Shown here: positions 9,009-16,119 of the stretch, in pieces
Layout of the letters: every line of letters starts with the position of its first letter
How positions within the stretch are numbered: position 1 is the first letter of the stretch
Assembly (NCBI RefSeq): GCF_001463885.1
Contig: NZ_BBWQ01000022.1
Location: 62,001-126,000, forward strand
DNA length: 64,000 nucleotides
Source of the DNA: Aureimonas altamirensis
GTDB lineage: Bacteria > Pseudomonadota > Alphaproteobacteria > Rhizobiales > Rhizobiaceae
Direction: 5' to 3'
Position numbers and translations under genes: made by a program
Notes under the pieces: model-generated
Databases searched by the model: none
Seen by the model: the letters and a program-made list of their open reading frames with translations, nothing else
Told to the model about the DNA's origin: nothing

Positions 9009-9566
9009 TCAGGCAGCTTGTGGCAGCCGCAGCAGATCGGCAGTCGTCTCGCGCCAGAAGGGATCGACCAGCCGCGCCTCGAGCAGGCTGGCGCGGTGGC
9101 GGAGATCACGAGCCGATACCGCATCGCCGCGCCCGGATGCCGTGAAGGCCATGCCCCGCAGACGGCTGGCCTCCGTGACGGTGCGGCGAGCCTCGGCGTC
9201 GGAGGCGACCGGATGCTGCCAGAGCACGATCCCGGCCCGGACCTCACCGGCAAGGACAAGGCCCAGTTCGTTGTCCTGAATGACCATGACGCGGGGGCGA
9301 AAGCGCAGCGCATCGCCCTGTCCAACGCGGAAATCACCGCGCGCAACGCGCTGGCTGGCGATGATCAGCGCCTCTTCGGGGGATTGGCACTGGCCGATGA
9401 CGAGCGTGCGGTCGAAGCCGCCGACGTCATCGCTTTCGTCATCGCTGGCGATACCGATGCAGGAGATGCGCAGCGGCAGCTTCTGGGCATGACGCAGCCG
9501 GGGCAGGATCTGTCGCGCGACAATTTCGCCGATCGAGGCGAAAGTGGTGTGGTGGGAAAGGCTCAT
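9009..9566 (-). CDS. Conserved hypothetical protein of the mobile module
   Basis: 185 aa, starting MSLSHHTTFASIGEIVARQI. No membrane segment and no motif I recognise; the middle is rich in valine and isoleucine strands (RPRVMVIQDNELGLVL) and the C-terminus in arginine-rich helices. It has the best example of the GACGGRTTG leader (9567-9655), in which the stem carries a compensatory change. The position between a thermonuclease and small conserved proteins suggests a maintenance or establishment role, but that is only context. Confidence 0.6.
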   Translation of the reverse strand: MSLSHHTTFASIGEIVARQILPRLRHAQKLPLRISCIGIASDDESDDVGGFDRTLVIGQCQSPEEALIIASQRVARGDFRVGQGDALRFRPRVMVIQDNELGLVLAGEVRAGIVLWQHPVASDAEARRTVTEASRLRGMAFTASGRGDAVSARDLRHRASLLEARLVDPFWRETTADLLRLPQAA

Positions 9567-9655
9567 GGGGAATGCTCCGCGACGGACGGCGGAAGCCCCT
9601 CTCCCGCCTCACAATCCGTCACGGCCAACCGGCCCGCACTCTTACTCTCCCGTCC
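9567..9655 (-). promoter_or_regulatory. Conserved RNA-like leader, variant with A-U pair
   Basis: Transcribed strand: GAGAGTAAGAGTGCGGGCCGG, then CCGTGACGGATTG (around 9612-9624), a GAGAG block, then TCCGTCGCGGA (9576-9586) and the start codon. CGTGACGGA can pair with TCCGTCGCG. In the parB and ardC leaders the same positions read CGTGACGGG and CCCGTCGCG, so both sides changed together. Confidence 0.6.
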
Positions 9656-9697
9656 CGACGGTGGATCGTCCCGCACCTCGGCGGGACGATCCGGCGA

Positions 9698-10066
9698 TCA
9701 GCACCAGGGCTCACGCCGCCCGGCCCAGGTTCTCGCCAGCCCTTCATCGACGAGAATATCGCCGACATCGCGGCCTTCGACGCGTATCGCCGCCAGGGTC
9801 CGGCCATAGCGGTCGGTCCCCTGACGCAGGATTTCGACCCGCCGACCTTGCAGGATTTCCGCCAGCCTGATCTTCGCTTGCCGGGCAAGGTCGGTTTCAT
9901 GGATGCAGCGGCCCTCCATTTCGGGAGCGTCGATGTTGAATATCCGAACAGCTTCGGACTGCTGTCCCATACCCAGCCGGATCGAGTCACCGTCCCAGAC
10001 GCGGATTTCCGCCGGTTCGCAGGAAGCCGTGCAGAGCAGGACGGAGATGACGATATGGCTGAGCAT
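9698..10066 (-). CDS. Thermonuclease (SNase-like) family protein, exported
   Basis: 122 aa. A hydrophobic N-terminus (MLSHIVISVLLCTASC) could be a signal peptide or lipobox-like segment. The SNase fold follows: RVWDGDSIRL, RIFNIDAPEMEG, and TDRYGRTLAAIRVEGRDVGDILVDEGLARTW. The catalytic arginine/aspartate/glutamate pattern of thermonucleases appears largely present (R in VRIFNIDAPE, R in DRYGRTL). Short versions of this family are common in alphaproteobacteria and on mobile elements; their substrate is unproved. A second, longer homologue lies at 49808-50284. Confidence 0.8.
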   Translation of the reverse strand: MLSHIVISVLLCTASCEPAEIRVWDGDSIRLGMGQQSEAVRIFNIDAPEMEGRCIHETDLARQAKIRLAEILQGRRVEILRQGTDRYGRTLAAIRVEGRDVGDILVDEGLARTWAGRREPWC

Positions 10067-10105
10067 GGCAAGAGGCTTTCATAAGGGGGAGGCTGACGCG
10101 ACTGC

Positions 10106-10486
10106 TCAGACTTCTTCCTGAAGTCGGCCATTGACGCAATGCGGATCGACCTCCGCCTCGATCCGCTGCGTCCGCCCCATCCAAGGCGCCGGGTGGATTG
10201 CCCGCGCCCAATCGGCGAAGGACGGGATACGGCCCAGATCCTCGCGGACATGCTGCTCCCCGACCCATCGGGCCGGGATCACCCTGCCGGTGGACAGGGT
10301 GATCGTCGCCCCGAAAATGGTCTCGGCCATGAAGATGCCCTCGGCATGGTGGCGAAGCGCGCGATGACGAAAATCGGCCAGGATCTCCTTGCTGGCATCG
10401 AACCAGCTATGGATGGGCAAGTAATCCTCGACCGTGCCGCCCCATTTCTTCACCGACGAGAGCGCATGATGATAGGGATGTGCCAT
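10106..10486 (-). CDS. DUF6915-type conserved protein
   Basis: 126 aa from the ATG at 10486. The sequence MAHPYHHALSSVKKWGG, followed by YLPIHSWFDASKEILADFRHRALRHH and the segment with GIFMAETIFGATI, matches a family seen widely on alphaproteobacterial mobile elements (DUF6915). The run of histidines and the HRALRHHAEG motif might bind metal, but no function is known. It is 10 bp downstream of the DUF6878 gene, so co-transcription is likely. Confidence 0.7.
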   Translation of the reverse strand: MAHPYHHALSSVKKWGGTVEDYLPIHSWFDASKEILADFRHRALRHHAEGIFMAETIFGATITLSTGRVIPARWVGEQHVREDLGRIPSFADWARAIHPAPWMGRTQRIEAEVDPHCVNGRLQEEV

Positions 10487-10496
10487 TTCCGCCCCC

Positions 10497-10985
10497 TCAG
10501 AACTCGTGACTGTAGAATTCGGTGGCGGTGTAGCGCTCGTTGTAGTCGAGCGTGATGGTGCGCGCCGCCACATCGAAGCTGAACTCGCCATAGGCGCCAT
10601 CATTGTTCTCCCAGCCGCCATGGGTTTCCGAGAGGAAGTCATAGGCGAGCTGTTCGATGGCCGCCTCAACGCCCATTGAGATTGCGGTCACCTTGTCGGT
10701 TCCCCATGCCACCGTGGCAATGGTGATCTCGCCCTGCGGCAGGTCCACGGTCCGGTCGTCCGATTGCGCGGTGATGTCCTCGATCTGGCCGCTGTCGCCA
10801 GAACCGTCGAAGGTGACGGTCACGAGAGTGATGCCTGCGGCGGCCAGCGCATCGAACAGCGCCGTCTTGTTGTCGGGACGGACCGCTTCAGCGCGACGGT
10901 TGCGCTCATCGCGCTCGGCGAAGAAGCGCGCGACGCTGGCGGCCATGTCGAATTCCGGCGTGGCTGGTTTGTCGGTATCGGTCAT
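10497..10985 (-). CDS. DUF6878-type conserved protein
   Basis: 162 aa from the ATG at 10985. The pattern DNKTALFDALAAAGIT, VTFDGSGDSGQIEDI and the C-terminal GGWENNDGAYGEFSFDV with ITLDYNERYTATE is that of DUF6878 proteins of rhizobial mobile elements. No catalytic motif is evident. The leader before it (10986-11100) has a long GC-rich complementary arm pair. Confidence 0.7.
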   Translation of the reverse strand: MTDTDKPATPEFDMAASVARFFAERDERNRRAEAVRPDNKTALFDALAAAGITLVTVTFDGSGDSGQIEDITAQSDDRTVDLPQGEITIATVAWGTDKVTAISMGVEAAIEQLAYDFLSETHGGWENNDGAYGEFSFDVAARTITLDYNERYTATEFYSHEF

Positions 10986-11100
10986 TGGATGATCCTCCAG
11001 GAGAGCGGGATGATATGGCCCGGCGGCGCTCTCCTCTCCTTCCGCCAGGCTCGCCCCGATCCCGGCCCAACTCTCCCTTTCCAGAGCCGAGGCGAGGCCT
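10986..11100 (-). promoter_or_regulatory. GC-rich structured leader of the DUF6878 gene
   Basis: On the minus strand GGGCCGGGA is followed about 40 bases later by GCCGGGCC, with GGAGAGGAGAGCG in the loop and AGGGAGAG before the first arm. The GAGAG blocks recall the leaders of klcA and the strawberry-notch gene, but I see no GACGGRTTG element here. Confidence 0.35.
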
Positions 11101-11195
11101 CGGCACCGCCGCTGGCGATGCGCAGCCTGCGCATGGCACAAGGCCCGGCTGCGCCTGACGCGGGCCGGGCCGTCGGGCGGAGGCGCTTTCGCGCC

Positions 11196-11360
11196 TCAGC
11201 CGAAGGGATCGAGTTCGAGCTTCACCATCTCTTCGTCGCCGTCGAACTCGTCGGCGGGCATGGCGCCGTGGGTGCCGTCCCCGGCCTGGAACACGACGAT
11301 CACGACCATCAGCGTGGTGGCGAGGCTGGCGGCGAAAGCGGTGGCATCTGCGTAGGACAT
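11196..11360 (-). CDS. Small hypothetical membrane-associated protein
   Basis: 54 aa, starting MSYADATAFAASLATTLMVV; AGGAG lies about 9 bp upstream of the ATG at 11360. Residues ~8-24 are hydrophobic enough for one membrane segment. The tail is acidic (FDGDEEMVKLELDPFG). A decayed copy in the opposite orientation lies about 200 bp away at 11561-11735 and supports this as a real gene that was duplicated. Confidence 0.5.
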   Translation of the reverse strand: MSYADATAFAASLATTLMVVIVVFQAGDGTHGAMPADEFDGDEEMVKLELDPFG

Positions 11361-11560
11361 GGGTTCCGGCTCCTGTCTTTGGAGGCGGGGGACCATCCCC
11401 CGCGCGACAGGCGCCCGAAGTGTCTGACCGGATCTGCAATCACCCTCGGGCGTTCGGATTCTTTCCGAATCCCCGAGGGCGGCACGCGCGCGTAAGCCGA
11501 CCCCACCGGGGTTGAATGCAAAGAGACGGTCGGACCAAGGTTAGCGAATGGAAGCGGGGG

Positions 11561-11735
11561 ATGGTGCTTTGCGTCGAGCCGGTGCCGGAAACCCGTCGCA
11601 GATGCTTTGCTGCGCCAGCCTCGTTGCCGGCGGATATTCAGGGTGTGTTTCAGGCCGGGGACGGAACCCGTTGCCCCCACAACACCAAGGAGTTGGCGCA
11701 ATGGTGAAGCTCGAACTCGATCCATCGCTGCTTGT
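11561..11735 (+). pseudogene. Decayed inverted copy of the 11196-11360 small gene
   Basis: The plus strand carries stretches matching the sense strand of the small gene in the same order: GGGGATGGT, GCCGGAAACCC, GCAGATGC, GCCAGCCTCG, TTTCAGGCCGGGGACGGAAC and ATGGTGAAGCTCGAACTCGA. In translation only the pieces VFQAGDGT and MVKLELDP survive, in different frames. The copy has lost its start codon and has insertions and deletions. The interval 11361-11784 holds nothing else that I can support. Confidence 0.6.
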
Positions 11736-11784
11736 GCAGCGATACCCGATAGCCCCGTGTGCAAGGTTCGGCTTTCAGGGCCGG

Positions 11785-12081
11785 TCAGTCCCAGAACCCA
11801 TCGGCGATTTCGCGGGCGATCATGGCGCGGGCCTTCATCATCACATCGTCGCCGGAGGTGTCGATATGACCGAAAAAGCGCGTCCGGGCGCCATGGGCCG
11901 TCCAGTCGGCATAGCGGCAGTATTCGCGGGCATCGAGCCGGAAGGCGCGCATGTCCTCGGCCCAATGCGGTTTCGGTTCCACGATGACGGTGACGCCGTT
12001 GCGGGTTTCCTCCCAGGGAAGCGAGCGCTCCGATGGCGGATTGCGGCGGTCATCGGCGAAGATTTCATCGACCGTCATCAT
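11785..12081 (-). CDS. Conserved small hypothetical protein
   Basis: 98 aa, starting MMTVDEIFADDRRNPPSERS; contains WAEDMRAFRLDAREYCRYADW and FFGHIDTSGDDVMMKARAMIA. Soluble and acidic; no known domain. Its ATG overlaps the stop of the DUF6117-type gene (ATGA, 12078-12081), so it is second in a coupled pair. Confidence 0.6.
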   Translation of the reverse strand: MMTVDEIFADDRRNPPSERSLPWEETRNGVTVIVEPKPHWAEDMRAFRLDAREYCRYADWTAHGARTRFFGHIDTSGDDVMMKARAMIAREIADGFWD

Positions 12082-12344
12082 GATGCGCCCCCATCTTCGG
12101 CCTTCTCGACAAAGCCGGCAGGATCGTCGGGATCCGGCGGCAGATAGGCGTCATAGGGGTTGCCGCTTGCGAGATGGCCGAACGGCGTGAAGACGTAATC
12201 ACCCCCGTCGCGGCCGACCGCGCACAGGACATAGCGTGTCTCACGGGTCGCGGCGTCGAGGCATTCCATAAGGGCGAGATTGCCGTCATCGGCAGCACGA
12301 AGCAGAGTGTCGAAGTTCGTTCGAACGGGATCGGGAATGGCCAT
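12078..12344 (-). CDS. DUF6117-type conserved protein
   Basis: 88 aa from the ATG at 12344. The sequence MAIPDPVRTNFDTLLRAADD, then LALMECLDAATRETRYVLCAV and YVFTPFGHLASGNPYDAYLPP, matches the DUF6117 family found on rhizobial plasmids and ICEs. Function unknown. AGGAG lies 6 bp upstream, preceded by the shared TCGTTTC box and a hairpin. Confidence 0.7.
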   Translation of the reverse strand: MAIPDPVRTNFDTLLRAADDGNLALMECLDAATRETRYVLCAVGRDGGDYVFTPFGHLASGNPYDAYLPPDPDDPAGFVEKAEDGGAS

Positions 12345-12349
12345 TGTGT

Positions 12350-12393
12350 TCTCCTGAAACGAAGAAGGCCCGCCGTCACGGGACAAGCGGGCC
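12350..12393 (-). promoter_or_regulatory. Hairpin plus shared SD box (copy 2)
   Basis: Stem GGCCCGC/GCGGGCC (12387-12393 and 12367-12373, 13-nt loop), then TTCTTCGTTTCAGGAG and the ATG of the DUF6117-type gene. It begins 23 bp after the stop of the upstream gene. Confidence 0.55.
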
Positions 12394-12415
12394 GGATGAA
12401 CGGGATCGGCGATGG

Positions 12416-12892
12416 TCACGCGGCAGCTCGACCCTCGACGGCATCGGCGCCTGCCTCGTCGGCGGTGATCTCCTCGAGGCGCGCGCGGCTGTAGCCGTTC
12501 CTGGCTAGCCAGAGTTCGGCCGCCTCGTGGTTCTCCGCGAGGTGCAGCAATTCGACGTTCTCTCCGACATCCTGCACAACACGGACCTGACCGATCTTCG
12601 GGCGTTCGACAACCCGGAAGCTCAGATCGCTGTCGATGCCGTAGCTGCGCATGATGGTGATGAGGATGATGCCGCCTTCGCCGAAATCACCCTCATGCAG
12701 GGTGAAGGACGGCGGCGTCGTGTAGGTCGGGCGCTCGCGGCCCGGTTCCTTGCGCACGAGGCGACCGGCCCCGTTGCGGGATTTCCACGCGGCGAGCTTC
12801 TTGGTGAAACGTGCGGGCGGTTTCGGCTGGCCGTCGCTATAGGCCACGAGCGAGCCGAGAGGCGCAATGTCGAAAATGAGGGAAGCGGACAT
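12416..12892 (-). CDS. Conserved hypothetical protein with hairpin-SD leader
   Basis: 158 aa, starting MSASLIFDIAPLGSLVAYSD. The first 60 residues are basic (KPPARFTKKLAAWKSRNGAG), the rest acidic with beta-strand character (GGIILITIMRSYGIDSDLSF). No domain I can name. It follows the parB-like gene and precedes the DUF6117-type gene; each of the two small genes has the same hairpin-SD leader. Confidence 0.65.
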   Translation of the reverse strand: MSASLIFDIAPLGSLVAYSDGQPKPPARFTKKLAAWKSRNGAGRLVRKEPGRERPTYTTPPSFTLHEGDFGEGGIILITIMRSYGIDSDLSFRVVERPKIGQVRVVQDVGENVELLHLAENHEAAELWLARNGYSRARLEEITADEAGADAVEGRAAA

Positions 12893-12898
12893 GATCTT

Positions 12899-12936
12899 GC
12901 TCCTGAAACGAAAGCGGCCCGGCGAGATGCCGGGCC
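12899..12936 (-). promoter_or_regulatory. Hairpin plus shared SD box (copy 3)
   Basis: Stem GGCCCGGC/GCCGGGCC (12929-12936 and 12916-12923, 5-nt loop), then GCTTTCGTTTCAGGAG and the ATG seven bases later. The stem is identical in sequence to copy 1, although the genes behind are unrelated. CCCTTCCATC precedes this copy and CCCTTTCCATC copy 1. Confidence 0.6.
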
Positions 12937-12990
12937 TTCAGATGGAAGGGATGGAATGCGGGGCGGCGGAGGCCGCCCCGCTGCTGCGCG

Positions 12991-15141
12991 TCACTCGGCG
13001 GCGACGAGGGCCTCTGGATCGTCGGCGGCCTCGGCCGTGTCCTCATGGCCACCGGCGAGGAAGTCGGGCAGCGCCACGCTGTCCTCGTCCTGATCGGTCG
13101 CGCCATCCACGGCCTGCGCCTCGATGGCGGGGCGCAGCGGCTCCGGCAGCCAGCCGGTATCGGCCAGGAGCCGTTCGGCCTCCTTCGCCATATCGCCCTT
13201 CTTGAGATGCGCGATGAGATCGGCCGCGCGATCGCCGGCGCCCTCGCGCACCGCCTCGATGATGCGGGTCTTGGTCACGCGACCCAGGTAGTTCTCGACC
13301 GTGGGCCTCCAGCCCGCTTCGACGAGATCGAGGCCGGTGGCCTGTGCCAGCCGTTCGGCCTCGGCCATGCGGCGGTCGAGACCGTGCTGCGAGATGCCAT
13401 TCCCCGAATAGGGGTTGGGCCGCTCGTAAAGCGCGTTGACCCCGAAACTGACGCAATGGGCGAGCAGCGCCAGGCGGCTGGCATCGTCGAGACCGTCGAT
13501 CCAGTCCCAGAGCCGGTCGTCATCGCCAGCGGGGATGTCGCCCCGCCAGGCGTCCGCGCGCTCGTCGATCATCTTCGCGGCGGCGCTGTCAGCGAGCCCG
13601 GTCGCATCCGTGGGAAGATAGATGTGACGCACGGCGGCATAGAGGCTGGTTCCCGAGGTGGCGGTGCGCTCGAAAGTATCGAGAACCAGCTTGTGCAGCA
13701 GCGCCGTCATGGCGACGCGCGGATTCTCGGCAAGCGCATTGCGCAACGCCAGCGTCCGCCAGGCGGTCAGGTCGGTCACCAGCCGCTCGGGCAGCGGCTT
13801 GACGGCATCGTCCTCCTCTTCATCGCCGTCCGGGACCGGCTCGCCGCCGACGGTGATAACCGCGCGCTGCACCGCATCGGGATCGGACGGGTCGGCACCT
13901 TCGCCCGCATCCTCACCATCGACGCTCTCGGGTTGTTCGTCCTCGGGGCGGACATAACCGGGACTGACGATCAACTCGCCATCGCGGTCGATGCTGACGA
14001 AAACACCGGCACGGGCGATGTCTTCCGGCGCGAAGGTGACGGGCCGGTTCTCGAAGCCTTCCAACTCGGCTTCGATCTCCCCGAGCCGCTGGTCGATCTC
14101 ATCGGGCAGGTCGTCGGCTTCTGCATACTGCGCTTCGAGTTCGTCATACTCGTCGCGCAGCGCCTCGCGGGCGGTGCGCTCCTCGTCGGTCAGCTCCTGG
14201 GTCACACCGACCAGCCTGCGCAGGCCGTTGGCGTAGCCGTAGGGAAGTTCGACTGCCGCGTCGATCCACTTCCAGCCCTGTCCGGCGATCTCGTCGGCGA
14301 CAGTGCGCAGCTTCTCGTCAACCAGGCGGTCGAGCAGCGTGACGTCCTGCAACCAACCGCCGTTCTCGTCGGAGAAGAGATCGCGCAGCACCGGGCCGCC
14401 CGCCGCCTCATAGGCGTCGATGCCGATGAAGCGGGCGCGCTTGTCGGCAGCCGGAACCGTGGTCTCGGTCAGCAGGCTGCGGATGTGCCAGGGCTCTTTC
14501 TGCCACGACGTGCTGATCCGCTCCCAGACCTGCTGCTGGCGCTCGTGGTCGGGATTGACGGTGAAGGCTTCCAGCATCGCCAGCGTCATCTCATTCCGCG
14601 CATAGGCGTCGTGCAGCGCCGGCGCGACCGTCGCGAGACGAAGGCGCTGCATGATGTAGCGCGGCGTGGTCCGCCAGGCGTCGGCGATCTCCTCCTTCGA
14701 CATGCCCATGTCGAACATCCGCTTGAACGCCTTGAACTGGTCGAGCGGATGCAGGGCGAGGCGCAGCAGGTTCTCGGCCAGCGAGTCGTCGACTGCCGAG
14801 GTCTTGGCATCGGCCTTCTTGACGATGCAGGGGACGAGGCCATCGGCCGGGAAGCGACCGGCTTCGACGAGGCGCGCGATGGACCTGTAGCGGCGGCCGC
14901 CGGCCGGGGTCTCGAAATCGCCGGTCTCAACGCCGTCCGCGTCGAGGATGGCGCGAACGTTGAGGCCCTGCACGAGATCCTCGCGCCGGTCGATGTCATG
15001 GGTAAGTTCGTCCAGACCCGCCTCGACGTCAGCCTCGCGAACATTGCTGTCCGACAGCCTGATCCGGTTGAACGGAATGTCGCGCGCCCGTGAAAAGACG
15101 ATCATCGGGGCGACGGGCTTCTTCCTGGCAGCTTTGGCCAT
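12991..15141 (-). CDS. Large ParB N-terminal-domain protein
   Basis: 716 aa from the ATG at 15141. Residues ~10-120 are a ParB/Srx nuclease-like N-terminal domain (DIPFNRIRLSDSNVREAD; GGRRYRSIARLVEAG); next comes the helix-turn-helix region (DSLAENLLRLALHPLDQFKA; MGMSKEEIADAWRTTPRYIM). The remaining ~450 residues are a long, acidic, coiled extension typical of ParB-like proteins of rhizobial plasmids and ICEs. Classical ParB binds parS and uses CTP; no partner ParA is present nearby, so a gene-expression or establishment role is as likely as partition. The leader at 15142-15235 is of the GACGGGTTG type. Confidence 0.85.
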   Translation of the reverse strand: MAKAARKKPVAPMIVFSRARDIPFNRIRLSDSNVREADVEAGLDELTHDIDRREDLVQGLNVRAILDADGVETGDFETPAGGRRYRSIARLVEAGRFPADGLVPCIVKKADAKTSAVDDSLAENLLRLALHPLDQFKAFKRMFDMGMSKEEIADAWRTTPRYIMQRLRLATVAPALHDAYARNEMTLAMLEAFTVNPDHERQQQVWERISTSWQKEPWHIRSLLTETTVPAADKRARFIGIDAYEAAGGPVLRDLFSDENGGWLQDVTLLDRLVDEKLRTVADEIAGQGWKWIDAAVELPYGYANGLRRLVGVTQELTDEERTAREALRDEYDELEAQYAEADDLPDEIDQRLGEIEAELEGFENRPVTFAPEDIARAGVFVSIDRDGELIVSPGYVRPEDEQPESVDGEDAGEGADPSDPDAVQRAVITVGGEPVPDGDEEEDDAVKPLPERLVTDLTAWRTLALRNALAENPRVAMTALLHKLVLDTFERTATSGTSLYAAVRHIYLPTDATGLADSAAAKMIDERADAWRGDIPAGDDDRLWDWIDGLDDASRLALLAHCVSFGVNALYERPNPYSGNGISQHGLDRRMAEAERLAQATGLDLVEAGWRPTVENYLGRVTKTRIIEAVREGAGDRAADLIAHLKKGDMAKEAERLLADTGWLPEPLRPAIEAQAVDGATDQDEDSVALPDFLAGGHEDTAEAADDPEALVAAE

Positions 15142-15235
15142 GGTGATTTCTCCGCGACGGGCGGCCGGGAGCCACTCTCTCGACCTCCAACCCGTCACGA
15201 AGCGAAGCGCCGCCCTCTTCCTCTGAAGAGTGCGA
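15142..15235 (-). promoter_or_regulatory. Conserved RNA-like leader of the parB-like gene
   Basis: On the transcribed strand: AGAGGAAGAGGGCGG, a small hairpin, CGTGACGGGTTGGAGG (15184-15199), CGAGAGAGTGGC, then CCCGTCGCGGA (15151-15161) and the start. CGTGACGGG can pair with CCCGTCGCG. The same arrangement precedes the ardC 5' part (29339-29440) and the gene at 9566. Confidence 0.6.
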
Positions 15236-15264
15236 CGCCAGGCCACAAAGCCGGCAACCGGAAA

Positions 15265-15660
15265 TCAGGATTCCCGGCTTTCCGTATCTGTGGATGTGCG
15301 GGTGAATGCCGCACCGGCGCGGTAGAGGGCTCGTTCCGCCGCCTGGATGCTGCCGGTTTCCCACGCAGCCTCCGCCCAGACCGAGATCGGGAAATCCCCG
15401 GTGAAGAGCAGATCCCGCTCGATCCCCATGCCGAAGGGCAACCGGACCCCACGCAGCTCTTCCAGGCTCCACGAGCCGAGTTCGGGGTAGCCGATATCGG
15501 CCAGGCCGAACATGATGTCGCCGCCCTGATCCAGCTCGGTGGCGAGCCAGACGCCCGCGCCGAAGGGATTGAAGAATTTGACGACGGGGACGTGATCGGC
15601 GCCGCGCTGCCGGCCATTGGCGAGGAGCTGCGCACGCTGGGTACGGGTCAGGAGGATCAT
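15265..15660 (-). CDS. DUF2958 domain protein
   Basis: 131 aa, starting MILLTRTQRAQLLANGRQRG, with VPVVKFFNPFGAGVWLATEL and MFGLADIGYPELGSWSLEELRG: the DUF2958 pattern, which is found beside ArdC-type genes on alphaproteobacterial mobile elements. Its ATG overlaps the stop of the ardC 3' fragment (ATGA, 15657-15660). It was therefore once translated after ardC; the insertion in ardC has cut it off from the original promoter. Confidence 0.8.
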   Translation of the reverse strand: MILLTRTQRAQLLANGRQRGADHVPVVKFFNPFGAGVWLATELDQGGDIMFGLADIGYPELGSWSLEELRGVRLPFGMGIERDLLFTGDFPISVWAEAAWETGSIQAAERALYRAGAAFTRTSTDTESRES

Positions 15661-15887
15661 GCCGCCACCCTCCGCTCGGTCGAGGCCGCAACCGATTCAG
15701 CGCCGTCCTCGTCGGGCAGATGCGACAGCAGCCAGTCGGCCGCCTTGCTCGCCTGCGAAGCGGCGCGGACGATGGCGCGGTTATCCTCGCGCAGCACCTC
15801 CAGCCAGGAGCCGATGTAGTCGGCGTGGCGCACGGTCGGCACGATGCCGAGCGAGGCGCAGCAGAAGGCCGCGTTCATCTCGGCGAC
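15657..15887 (-). pseudogene. ardC: 3' part of an ardC gene, severed by the mercury element
   Basis: Reading begins abruptly at the element border with VAEMNAAFCCASLGI and continues HADYIGSWLEVLREDNRAIV to the stop at 15657: the C-terminal ~76 residues of an ArdC zincin-like antirestriction protein. The missing N-terminal part is found at 28604-29338 on the same strand, ending YAFEELVA at the same 6-bp sequence. Joining both across GTCGCC restores the frame YAFEELVAEMNAAF. Without the N-terminal part this fragment has no metal site and is presumably inactive. Confidence 0.92.
15882..15887. repeat. 6-bp border repeat, left copy
   Basis: GGCGAC, identical to 28604-28609. It belongs to the ardC coding sequence and was either duplicated on insertion or is the recombination core, as the hexamer core is for Tn554. 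Confidence 0.75.
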
Positions 15888-15915
15888 TTATCTGAACAGT
15901 CAAGCTGTCTCAGCG
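15888..15915. repeat. Left inverted end of the mercury element
   Basis: Starts TTATCTGAACAG and has CTGTCTCAG (15905-15913). The right end read inward starts TTATCCTGACTC and also has CTGTCTCAG. The stretch from here to 16119 (about 230 bp) holds no gene that I can support. Confidence 0.7.
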
Positions 15916-16119
15916 GACTTTCATCAGCCGAAACCAGCCGATCTGGCGGCGTTGCGCGGTTTTAGAACGGGTGAGACACTCGGGAGTATCTGGAGGGCTG
16001 CTCTTCGCATTGCGGTTCGTGGTTTTTACGACTGCTCAGCGAACCGAATGCGACTGGTGAAGGGATTTCTTTCGTGCAGACTGCTCCGCGGCCGTACCGG
16101 TCGACCACCTCACTTACGC

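Noticed and set aside
13045..15093. 682-codon plus-strand open frame opposite the parB-like gene
   Set aside because: Antisense shadow; no SD box and no recognisable protein features.
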